Positions 56,818 through 64,000 of a stretch of 64,000 nt of DNA are shown here, one piece after another. Source of the stretch: Alphaproteobacteria bacterium. Lineage in GTDB: Bacteria; Pseudomonadota; Gammaproteobacteria; Burkholderiales; Burkholderiaceae_C. Positions within the stretch are counted from its first letter, which is position 1. Each line of letters begins with the position of its first letter. Position numbers and translations under genes: made by a program. Below the pieces are notes generated by a model. It was not told the DNA's origin, did not search any database, and saw only the letters and a program-made list of their open reading frames with translations. The stretch is from contig JASGCM010000003.1 in assembly GCA_030054175.1 (NCBI GenBank), positions 31,521 through 95,520 on the forward strand. Direction: 5' to 3'.

Positions 56818-57282
56818 TCAGGCGGGGGGCTGGCAATCGTCGTGGCGCGGCACCAGCGGCATGGCCAAAATCAGCTCGTCCTCAACCAGACACAGGGCGT
56901 CGAAAGCCTGATTGGCCACCAACAGGTCCTCTTCGGCCTGATCGTCCTCGGCCTGGGCGGCCTCTTCGGTCGAAACAAAGCGAAAGAGGCGGTCCACATT
57001 AAGGGTCTGAGCCAAAGGCTCGAGGCAGCGCTGACACATCAGTCGCAATTGGGCCTGAGCTTGCACCCGCAACCAGGTTTGGTGGGCACCACCACGCAAG
57101 TCCTTGTTTTCGCCTTTCAGGACCCAGAGCACGTCCGGCTCGGCGGCGCCAGCTTGATCGGGGTCGGTTCGCTCGGCCTGCAAACGCGGCATGTCGGCCA
57201 TGGGCGTCTGGCCGGACAAGGTGGCGCCATCGCGGGCGAAAGCACGCACATCGAGTCGTTGGGGGTCCCAGGGCTTTTTCAT
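56818..57282 (-). CDS. yceD: YceD/DUF177 protein (rRNA metabolism linked)
   Basis: 154 residues. The DUF177 domain has LRLMCQRCLEPLAQTLNVDRLFRFV (Cys pair) and EEDLLVANQAFDALCLVEDELILAMPLVPRHDDCQPP. In other bacteria this family is linked to 23S rRNA accumulation. ATG 57282 (MKKPWDPQRLDV) is preferred. Divergent from maf, with a 26-bp gap; 133 bp before rpmF. Confidence 0.9.
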   Translation of the reverse strand: MKKPWDPQRLDVRAFARDGATLSGQTPMADMPRLQAERTDPDQAGAAEPDVLWVLKGENKDLRGGAHQTWLRVQAQAQLRLMCQRCLEPLAQTLNVDRLFRFVSTEEAAQAEDDQAEEDLLVANQAFDALCLVEDELILAMPLVPRHDDCQPPA

Positions 57283-57308
57283 GCCCGCAGTGTAAGAGAA
57301 TTGGGGCC

Positions 57309-57911
57309 ATGATCGAATTTCCTCCCCCACTGCCCCGGCCTTTGGTGTTGGGCTCGACTTCGCGCTACCGGCGCGAACTGTTGTCCCGACTGGGCTTGCC
57401 CTTCGATGTGGCCTCGCCTGAGGTCGATGAGTCGCCCCTGCCGGACGAAGCACCGGCGGCACTGGCTCGGCGCCTGGCGCGGGCCAAGGCGCTGGCGGTG
57501 GCCCAGCGCTACCCCCAGGCCGTGGTGATCGGATCGGACCAAGTGGCCGATCTGCATGGCGAGCCCTTGGGCAAACCCGGCGACCACACCCGGGCGGTGG
57601 CACAGTTGCAGCGCATGCGCGGCCAAGTGGTGGTATTTCAAACCGCGATCAGCGTGGTCTGTCTGGACAGTGGCTTTGAAGGGCATGATTTGGCGGCAGT
57701 GAGTGTGCGATTTCGCATGCTGACCGACGAAGCGATTGAGTCTTATCTGCGGGCAGAGCAACCCTATGACTGTGCGGGCAGTGCCAAAAGCGAAGGGCTG
57801 GGCATCGCCTTGCTCGAATCCATCGACAACGACGACCCCAGCGCCTTGGTGGGGCTGCCTTTGATCAGAACCTGCACCTTGCTGCGGGCGGCTGGAGTGC
57901 CTCTGCTGTGA
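57309..57911 (+). CDS. maf: Maf-like nucleotide pyrophosphatase
   Basis: 200 residues: LVLGSTSRYRRELLSRLGLPF (phosphate binding), VDESPLPDEAPAALARRLARAKA, IGSDQVADL and DCAGSAKSEGLG. It hydrolyses non-canonical nucleotides such as m7GTP, in the YceF-like branch. Its stop overlaps the next start (GTGA). Confidence 0.93.
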   Translation: MIEFPPPLPRPLVLGSTSRYRRELLSRLGLPFDVASPEVDESPLPDEAPAALARRLARAKALAVAQRYPQAVVIGSDQVADLHGEPLGKPGDHTRAVAQLQRMRGQVVVFQTAISVVCLDSGFEGHDLAAVSVRFRMLTDEAIESYLRAEQPYDCAGSAKSEGLGIALLESIDNDDPSALVGLPLIRTCTLLRAAGVPLL

Positions 57912-58672
57912 CGAGCCCCACACCAGGCACCCTGTATCTGGTACCCACCCCACTCGATTTTGGCGTTGGAGCTCAGGCGCTTGAGCGGGTTTTGCCGGCC
58001 CACACGTTGCAACAAGCGGCAGGCCTGAACCATTGGGTGGCAGAGAACGCCAAAAGCCTGCGTGCTTTTTTGAAACGAGTCGATGCTTTGGCGCCGCTGT
58101 GCATGCCCTTGCAAGAGATGAGCATCACTGAATTGCCTCGAGCTGTACACAAACAAGGCGACCATGCTGGCTGGTTTGACGCCAGGCCCCTGTTGGCAGC
58201 GGCCCTGTCAGGCCATAACGTGGGTCTGGTCAGCGAAGCGGGCATGCCGGCGGTGGCCGACCCAGGCTCTTCGGTGGTGCGCGCCGCACATGACTTGGGC
58301 CTACCGGTCATGCCTTTGGTTGGGCCAGTATCGTTGCTCTTGGCGCTGGCAGCCAGTGGATTGAACGGGCAACACTTCGCTTTTGTTGGCTACCTGCCGC
58401 AAGACCCCGCGCAGCGCCAGGCCAGACTGCGCCAGTTGGAACAATTGGCTTTGCAAAGCGGTCAAACGCAACTTTGGATCGAGACGCCGTACCGCAATGC
58501 GGCGATGCTGGGCGCCACGCTGCAAACCCTGCGCCCCGGCACCCGGCTGTGCGTGGCTGCGGGATTGACGCTAGAGACCCAGTCGGTGCGCAGCATGACA
58601 GTCGCTCAGTGGCGTTTGTCACCGCAAGCGCCAGACAATCACACGCCTGCAGTGTACGCCTTGGGGGCTTGA
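57908..58672 (+). CDS. SAM-dependent tetrapyrrole-methylase-fold enzyme (RsmI-like)
   Basis: 254 residues: GTLYLVPTPLDFG at the start, VGLVSEAGMPAVADPGSSVVRAAHDLGLPVMPLVGPVSLLLALAASGL with the SAM-site proline/glycine loops, and YLPQDPAQRQARLRQLEQLA. It is the short RsmI-like form that lacks the first helical parts of true RsmI; many betaproteobacteria have both. GTG start overlapping maf. The target, probably RNA, is not certain. Confidence 0.85.
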   Translation: MTSPTPGTLYLVPTPLDFGVGAQALERVLPAHTLQQAAGLNHWVAENAKSLRAFLKRVDALAPLCMPLQEMSITELPRAVHKQGDHAGWFDARPLLAAALSGHNVGLVSEAGMPAVADPGSSVVRAAHDLGLPVMPLVGPVSLLLALAASGLNGQHFAFVGYLPQDPAQRQARLRQLEQLALQSGQTQLWIETPYRNAAMLGATLQTLRPGTRLCVAAGLTLETQSVRSMTVAQWRLSPQAPDNHTPAVYALGA

Positions 58673-58693
58673 TCTTCGGCGTTCGGGCCCATC

Positions 58694-59638
58694 TCAGTGG
58701 ATGGGGCTGAATTGTCGCAAGGCGCGCATGGTCCCCTCGCCCACTGCGGCGCCAAAACGTTTGACCAAACGTTCTGCCACATTCTCTCGGCGCGTGTAGT
58801 CAATGATGTCTTCTGCCTTGACCACATCGCGCGCCACGGTGCTCAGGCTGGCCAGATCGTCGGCCAAGCCCAGTTTGACGGCTTGCTCACCGGTCCAAAA
58901 GAGTCCGCTGAATATCTCGGGGGTTTCTTTCAAGCGCTCGCCGCGCCCCTCACGCACCACGCCGATGAATTGACGATGAATCTGGTCCAGCATGCTTTGT
59001 GCATGGGCACGCTGGTTTTTATTCAAAGGGCTAAAGGGGTCGAGCAATCCTTTGTTATCGCCTGCAGTCAGCAGACGCCGCTCGATGCCCAGTTTGTCCA
59101 TCAGTCCCGTGAAACCGAAACCGTCCATCAGCACGCCGATGCTGCCCACGATGCTGGCTTTGTCCACAAAGATCTGATCTGCGGAGACAGCGATGTAATA
59201 CGCCGCAGAAGCGCAAGATTCCTCGACCACGGCGTAGACCGGTTTCTCGTGTTTGGCTTTGAGGCGGCGAATTTCGTCGTTGATGATGCCGGCGTGCACC
59301 GGACTGCCACCGGGGGAGTTGATGCGCAGCACCACGGCTTGAGCACCGTGATCCTCGAAGGCTTCGCGCAATGCGTCGACCACATCCTCTGCGGTGGTTT
59401 CAGCGCCCGAGCCAATTTCTCCTTTGATTTCAATGAGTGCAGTGTGCTGCATGCTGGGGTCGGTACTCAGACTCGATCGGTGCAAACCCGTCCATAAGAC
59501 CACGACCACCACCAGCAACCAACTCAGACGAAAGAAAATTTTCCAACGGCGCGCAGAGCGCTGCTCTTTCAGTTGGCCCTGCAACAACTGTTGCAAGGCA
59601 TCGCGCTCCCAGCCGGGCTGTTCAAAGGGTTCGTTCAT
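58694..59638 (-). CDS. sppA: S49 family signal peptide peptidase (SppA-type)
   Basis: 314 residues. One N-terminal membrane helix (FFRLSWLLVVVVVLWTGL), then the protease domain: RINSPGGSPVHAGIINDEI, catalytic Ser in VEESCASAAYYIA and Lys in VDKASIVGSIGVLMDGFGF. It cleaves membrane-bound signal peptides. ATG 59638. The Rieske gene stop lies 7 bp upstream. Confidence 0.93.
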   Translation of the reverse strand: MNEPFEQPGWERDALQQLLQGQLKEQRSARRWKIFFRLSWLLVVVVVLWTGLHRSSLSTDPSMQHTALIEIKGEIGSGAETTAEDVVDALREAFEDHGAQAVVLRINSPGGSPVHAGIINDEIRRLKAKHEKPVYAVVEESCASAAYYIAVSADQIFVDKASIVGSIGVLMDGFGFTGLMDKLGIERRLLTAGDNKGLLDPFSPLNKNQRAHAQSMLDQIHRQFIGVVREGRGERLKETPEIFSGLFWTGEQAVKLGLADDLASLSTVARDVVKAEDIIDYTRRENVAERLVKRFGAAVGEGTMRALRQFSPIH

Positions 59639-59645
59639 GATGGGG

Positions 59646-60014
59646 TCAGAATTCAAGAGGTTTGAGGTTGTAAGCAGTATGCCAGTGGATGACGCCATCG
59701 GCTTCGCTCAAGGCAATGGGGATCAGACCGCCCCGCCCCGGGCCGCCCTTACAGCGGCCGGTATCAGGGGCATACAAAGCACCGTGGGTGGCACAAATGA
59801 GAAAGTGGCCACTGTCGTCAAAAAACCGATTGGGCTGATAGTCGAGTTCCATGGCCACGTGCGAGCACCGGTTGACATAGGCGTAGGCCTGCCCCCGGAA
59901 GCGCACAGCAAAAGCGCGACAGGTTTGCCCGGCATAGACCACGTCAAACGGCACACCCAAACCGCCGTCGGTCAATTCACTGCTGTTGCACAGGGCGATG
60001 GCTTGGTCATCCAT
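59646..60014 (-). CDS. Rieske [2Fe-2S] protein
   Basis: 122 residues with the Rieske cluster ligands: CSHVAMELDYQPN and CATHGALYAPDTGRC. It has no membrane anchor, so it is a soluble ferredoxin-type Rieske protein, partner unknown. Its start overlaps the phosphatase stop by eight bases; sppA follows after 7 bp. Confidence 0.9.
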   Translation of the reverse strand: MDDQAIALCNSSELTDGGLGVPFDVVYAGQTCRAFAVRFRGQAYAYVNRCSHVAMELDYQPNRFFDDSGHFLICATHGALYAPDTGRCKGGPGRGGLIPIALSEADGVIHWHTAYNLKPLEF

Positions 60015-60660
60015 GAGTCAACAACCATTGCCGTAAATCGGACACCGAATGGGCGATGTGCACGGGTTTCCAGCGGGCAAAGGCGTCGGGCTCGTGCGCG
60101 CCGTAACTCACGCCGATGCTGGCGCACCCGGCGTGATGCGCCATTTCCAGGTCGTGGGTGGTGTCGCCGATCATCAGCGTGCGCTCGGGCGGCACATCCA
60201 GCTCGGCCATGAGTTCTTGCAGCATCAGCGGATTGGGCTTGCCGGCCGTCTCGTCGGCTGTGCGCGAACTGTCAAACAGGTGCTGCAACTCGACGCTGTC
60301 AAGAGCATGGTTCAAACCCGCACGACTCTTGCCCGTGGCCACCGCCAGCAAATGTTGGCGTTGCCGCAACTCTTGCAACAGGCCGAGGATCCCTTCAAAC
60401 AAACTGAGGTCGTCCTGATGTGCAAAGTAGTGATGGCGGTAGCGCTCATTGAGCAAAGGGTATTTGTCTTGGGGCACATCGGGGGCCGCATGGGCCAATG
60501 CGGGCATCAAGGCCATGCCAATGACATAAGCGGCGTCTTGTGCGCTGGGAACGGTGCCGCCGACATCACGCACCGCTTCCTGAATGCAACGGGTGATGAT
60601 GCCGGTGCTGTCAAACAGCGTGCCGTCCCAGTCAAAAGCGATCAGATCAAAGCGGCGCAA
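60007..60660 (-). CDS. HAD-IA family phosphatase
   Basis: 217 residues: FDWDGTLFDSTGIITRCIQEAV (nucleophile), ATGKSRAGLNHAL (motif II), KPNPLMLQELM (Lys) and IGDTTHDLEMAHHAGC (motif IV). Resembles phosphoglycolate phosphatase/beta-phosphoglucomutase-like proteins and is always near rluC in this group. Unusual TTG start at 60660, supported by GGAGAATCCG six bases upstream; it overlaps rluC by 14 bp. Confidence 0.88.
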   Translation of the reverse strand: MRRFDLIAFDWDGTLFDSTGIITRCIQEAVRDVGGTVPSAQDAAYVIGMALMPALAHAAPDVPQDKYPLLNERYRHHYFAHQDDLSLFEGILGLLQELRQRQHLLAVATGKSRAGLNHALDSVELQHLFDSSRTADETAGKPNPLMLQELMAELDVPPERTLMIGDTTHDLEMAHHAGCASIGVSYGAHEPDAFARWKPVHIAHSVSDLRQWLLTHG

Positions 60661-61648
60661 CGGATTCTCCAGGTTGCAAAATGTCTACAAATTGTTGCAG
60701 TTCCGCAGGCAGTTTGCTCTCCAGGCGTTGGTTTTCCCCACTGCCCGGGTGCCTGAACTGCAATTGCCAGGCGTGCAGGAACATCCGCTTGAGCCCCATT
60801 TTTTGCAGTTGGCGGTTGTGCTCGAAATCGCCGTATTTGTCATCGCCCAAAATCGGGTGCCCCAGACTGGCCAGGTGCACACGGATTTGGTGGGTACGCC
60901 CAGTCTTGATGGTCACTTCCAACAAGGTATTCGAACCCACCAAACGGGCCACCTTGACCAGGGTGATGGCACGCATCCCATTGGGATCGTCTTTGGCCAC
61001 CACGCGCACCCGGCGCTCGCCTTCGGACTCGCCTTTGCCGAGCAGGAATTTTTCCAGCGGCATATCGATCACTTTGCGGTTTGAAGGCCACTGACCCCGG
61101 ACCAAGGCCAGATAGGTCTTGCCCGTCTCGCGCTCACGGAATTGGTCTTGCAGATGTTTTAAAGCGCTGCGTTTTTTCGCCACCAGCAACACGCCGCTGG
61201 TCTCCCGGTCCAGCCGATGCACCAACTCGAGCATCCGAGCTGAGGGGCGGGCCTGGCGCAGTTGCTCGATGACCCCAAAACTCACGCCACTGCCGCCATG
61301 CACGGCCACACCGGCCGGCTTGTCGATGGCCAAGAGGTGATCATCTTCGTAAAGCACCGGAAACTCGCGCGCGGGCGCTCCCGCCGATTCAGGCTTGGGG
61401 GCACTCAATCGCAAAGGCGGGATGCGGATTGAATCACCCGGGTTAACTCTGGACTCGGCACTGACTCGGCCTTTGTTCAGGCGCACTTCTCCCGAGCGGA
61501 TGATTCTATAAATCAAGGACTTAGGAGCCCCTTTAAGGTGCTTCAACAAAAAATTATCCAGCCTTTGACCTGCCGATTCGGGATCGACCTCCAAAATTTG
61601 GACTTGCCGGGTGCGCGTCAGCGCTTCAGGCTCTATAATGTCTTTCAC
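60647..61648 (-). CDS. rluC: RluC-type 23S rRNA pseudouridine synthase
   Basis: 333 residues: an N-terminal S4 domain (GQRLDNFLLKHLKGAPKSLIYRIIRSGEVRLNKGR) and the catalytic Asp in LVHRLDRETSGVLLVAKK, plus TGRTHQIRVHLASLGHPILGDDKYGD. It modifies three sites in 23S rRNA in model species. GTG start at 61648. Divergent from rne, with 508 bp between them. First gene of rluC-HAD-Rieske-sppA. Confidence 0.94.
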   Translation of the reverse strand: MKDIIEPEALTRTRQVQILEVDPESAGQRLDNFLLKHLKGAPKSLIYRIIRSGEVRLNKGRVSAESRVNPGDSIRIPPLRLSAPKPESAGAPAREFPVLYEDDHLLAIDKPAGVAVHGGSGVSFGVIEQLRQARPSARMLELVHRLDRETSGVLLVAKKRSALKHLQDQFRERETGKTYLALVRGQWPSNRKVIDMPLEKFLLGKGESEGERRVRVVAKDDPNGMRAITLVKVARLVGSNTLLEVTIKTGRTHQIRVHLASLGHPILGDDKYGDFEHNRQLQKMGLKRMFLHAWQLQFRHPGSGENQRLESKLPAELQQFVDILQPGESVAPL

Positions 61649-62156
61649 CAGCGAATGTTTCCAAGTGCTTGAAATAAAAACAGATTAGAGCACGAACGAT
61701 GCCTCGCTGGGAGGTCGATGCCCCTGAATCATGCGCATGTGGGTTTGCTGTCTCAAACAGGCAAACTTCGCTGATCCGGTGGGGATTGATGTTTGAACAC
61801 TCAACGGAATACTCTCATCGCCAGCATCTTTAGGGCTGGCGACGGATCTGAAGCGAGACTCAACGCATGTTGGCGGTTGGAATGGGGATATTGGCTTTTT
61901 TGAACTGGCTGTTGCCAGTTCCTGCCATCGTGTCCCCGCGCCCTCAAATTTCTCCTTTGCACAAGCCCTTATGGCGTTTTAGCCAGAGCTTCTTGTCCAT
62001 GCATCGCCTCGCCCCCATCCACCCTCCCACGCACCGACGCCGTCCATAAGACGGCTCGACCAGCGCGCGGCATTCCTCGACTGTTCAACCATCGGCCCCT
62101 TGGGCACCTGTGCTCCCCTGGCGGAGCTGTGATGTTTTTGAACAAAGGAACGCATC
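61649..62156 (+). promoter_or_regulatory. Long structured leader of rne
   Basis: 508 bp without a gene. Two perfect hairpins lie in the second half: CGCCAGC/GCTGGCG (61819-61841, 9-base loop) and GAACTGGC/GCCAGTTC (61902-61921, 4-base loop). In enterobacteria RNase E controls its own mRNA through its long 5' UTR; a similar role here is inference. AAAGGAA at 62145-62151 is the ribosome-binding site of rne. No clear promoter was identified. Confidence 0.5.
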
Positions 62157-64000
62157 ATGAAACGGATGCTGATCAATGCCACCCAGGCTGAAGAACGCCG
62201 CCTGGCCATTGTGGAAGGACAAAAGCTGCTCGATTACGAAATTGAAATTGAAGGCCGCGAACAACGCAAAGGCAACATTTACAAAGCGGTCGTTACCCGC
62301 GTCGAACCTTCTCTCGAAGCCTGTTTTGTCGACTACGGCGAAGACCGCCACGGTTTTTTACCTTTCAAGGAAATTTCGAAGCAGTACTTTGCCCCTGGCG
62401 TATCACCCAGCCAGGCGCGCATTCAAGACGTGATCAAGGAAGGCCAAGAGCTCTTGGTTCAGGTCGAAAAGGAAGAGCGCGGCAATAAAGGCGCCGCCCT
62501 GACCACCTTCATCAGCTTGGCCGGGCGCTATGTGGTGCTGATGCCCAACAACCCGCGCGGGGGCGGCGTCAGCCGTCGCATCGAGGGCGAGGATCGCAAC
62601 GAACTCAAAGAGGCCATGGACCAGTTGGAATACCCCAACGGCATGTCCATCATCGCCCGCACCGCCGGCATTGGTCGCACCGCGCCCGAACTGCAGTGGG
62701 ACTTGAATTACCTGCTCAAACTGTGGAGCGCAATCGATGGCGCCGCCCAATCGAGCAAGGGAGCTTTCCTGATCTATCAGGAGTCCAGCCTGGTCATTCG
62801 CGCCATTCGCGACTATTTCAATGGCGACATTGGCGATATTCTGATCGACACCGACGACATTTATGAACAAGCCCAACAGTTCATGTCGCACGTCATGCCC
62901 GAGTTTGCCCCACGGGTGAAACGCTACCGCGATGACACCCCGCTGTTCTCACGCTTCCAGATCGAGCACCAGATCGAGTCGGCCTATGCCCGCACCGTCA
63001 ACCTGCCTTCGGGCGGGGCCATCGTGATCGACCACACCGAAGCATTGGTGTCGGTGGACGTGAACTCGGCGCGAGCCATCAAGGGCGGCGACATCGAAGA
63101 GACGGCCACCCGAACCAACCTGGAAGCCGCCGACGAGGTCGCTCGTCAAATGCGTCTGCGCGACTTGGGCGGTCTGATCGTGATCGACTTCATCGACATG
63201 GAAGAAAGCAAAAACCGTCGCGAGGTGGAAAACCGACTGCGCGACGCGCTGCGCCAAGACCGCGCCCGGGTGCAGTTCGGCTCAATCAGCAAATTCGGGC
63301 TGATGGAGATGAGCCGTCAACGCCTTCGCCCTGCCCTGTCTGAAGGCGCGTCCATTCCCTGCCCGCGCTGCGGGGGCTCTGGCCACGTGCGTGACACCGA
63401 GAGCTCGGCGCTGCAGATCCTGCGCATCATTCAGGAAGAAGCCAATAAAGAAAACACGGCCGCCGTGCACGCCCAAGTGCCGGTGGAAGTGGCCTCCTTC
63501 CTGTTGAATGAAAAACGCACCGAAATCGCCAAGATTGAAATCAAGCAACGCATCAGCGTGCTTCTGGTGCCCAACAAGACACTTGAGACCCCCAATTACA
63601 AGCTTGAGCGACTCAAGCACGACGACCCGCGTCTCGACCGCATCGAAGCCAGCTACAAAATGGCCGAGGAGTTCGAAGACCCCACCGCCGTCACACGTCG
63701 CTCACAGGAGCCGACCAACAAACAAAGCCCGGTCATCAAGGGCGTATTGCCCGATGCCCCGGCGCCCATCGTCGAAGCCAAGCCCGCCGCCAACCCGGTG
63801 GCTGTGACCCCGGCCCCGGCTGCAGCCTCATCCTTATCCGGTTTCTTCGGTTTCCTCATGAGCCTGTTTGGCAGCACCCCCGAGTCCCCGGCCCCTGCCG
63901 CCGCGTCCGCTGTCGCCGACAAACCGACTGCCGAATCCAAGGACGAGCGACGCAGCGATGGCCGTGGCAACCGCCGTGGGGGACGTCGCGGTGAGCGAGG
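62157..64000 (+). CDS. rne: Ribonuclease E, partial (C-terminus outside the window)
   Basis: 614 codons are seen. S1 domain (GNIYKAVVTRVEPSLEACFVDYGEDRHGFLP), then the nuclease domain with NLPSGGAIVIDHTEALVSVDVNSARAIKGG and LIVIDFIDMEESKNRREVENRL (catalytic Asp), zinc link CPRCGGSGHVRD, and after residue 500 the disordered, Pro/Ala- and finally Arg-rich scaffold for degradosome partners. The main endonuclease of mRNA decay and tRNA/rRNA processing, with an anchor or partner region beyond the edge. The internal segment SSLSGFFGFLMSLFGS at about 558-573 looks like an amphipathic membrane-targeting helix. Confidence 0.96.
   Translation, partial: MKRMLINATQAEERRLAIVEGQKLLDYEIEIEGREQRKGNIYKAVVTRVEPSLEACFVDYGEDRHGFLPFKEISKQYFAPGVSPSQARIQDVIKEGQELLVQVEKEERGNKGAALTTFISLAGRYVVLMPNNPRGGGVSRRIEGEDRNELKEAMDQLEYPNGMSIIARTAGIGRTAPELQWDLNYLLKLWSAIDGAAQSSKGAFLIYQESSLVIRAIRDYFNGDIGDILIDTDDIYEQAQQFMSHVMPEFAPRVKRYRDDTPLFSRFQIEHQIESAYARTVNLPSGGAIVIDHTEALVSVDVNSARAIKGGDIEETATRTNLEAADEVARQMRLRDLGGLIVIDFIDMEESKNRREVENRLRDALRQDRARVQFGSISKFGLMEMSRQRLRPALSEGASIPCPRCGGSGHVRDTESSALQILRIIQEEANKENTAAVHAQVPVEVASFLLNEKRTEIAKIEIKQRISVLLVPNKTLETPNYKLERLKHDDPRLDRIEASYKMAEEFEDPTAVTRRSQEPTNKQSPVIKGVLPDAPAPIVEAKPAANPVAVTPAPAAASSLSGFFGFLMSLFGSTPESPAPAAASAVADKPTAESKDERRSDGRGNRRGGRRGER

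Overview
The window is from a Burkholderiales betaproteobacterium, most likely a member of the Comamonadaceae. The evidence is the gene order (gyrA-serC-pheA-tyrA-aroA/cmk; rpmF-plsX-fabHDG-acpP-fabF; lepA-lepB-rnc-era; recO-pdxJ-acpS-nagZ), a fused aroA-cmk gene, and a tmRNA whose tag reads ANDERFALAA. The species cannot be named from sequence alone.

Accessory part, about 1-14090. This looks like the right-hand end of an integrated element lying against the 3' end of ssrA. From the left it carries a type III restriction-modification operon (res, running off the window; mod; a small helix-turn-helix gene), all on the minus strand. An intact IS30-family element (3995-5055, with 3-bp AAG duplications) sits in the intergenic region between this operon and a plus-strand series of small element genes. 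Those are DUF6900, DUF3489, several genes I do not recognise, an AlpA-like DNA-binding protein, a P-loop ATPase of primase/helicase character, a coiled-coil protein, DUF2924, a serine recombinase and a helix-turn-helix protein; the last three are coupled by ATGA overlaps. Four of these genes share a bipartite 29-bp motif placed 29-37 bp before the start codon. The same interval holds two arrays of short repeats that resemble iterons.

Core part, 14300-64000. It contains ssrA with promoter and terminator, gph-ubiG, an OmpA-like lipid-anchor/peptidoglycan protein, gyrA and the aromatic/serine biosynthesis operon. A yihY gene broken by an in-frame stop, DUF2069 and an FAD-linked oxidase follow. 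Next is a degradative/oxidoreductase stretch (xdhC, FAD monooxygenase, a decayed TctC-like/TPP-enzyme pair, LLM flavin enzyme, quinone reductase-like, CMD protein), then leuCDB, PhzF, DUF3297, lysS, recO-pdxJ-acpS-nagZ, era-rnc-lepB-lepA, a DegP/MucD protease, the fatty-acid synthesis cluster with plsX and rpmF, yceD, maf, an RsmI-like methylase, an S49 peptidase operon with rluC, and the start of rne.

Notable departures from a plain core genome are the shared leader motif and iteron-like arrays of the element, the deletion fusion plus frameshift at 30417-32501, the nonsense codon in yihY, three loci of a GGGGTC/GACCCC palindrome family, the lack of rpoE-rseA-rseB between fabF and mucD, and a candidate small RNA/terminator unit upstream of lepA.
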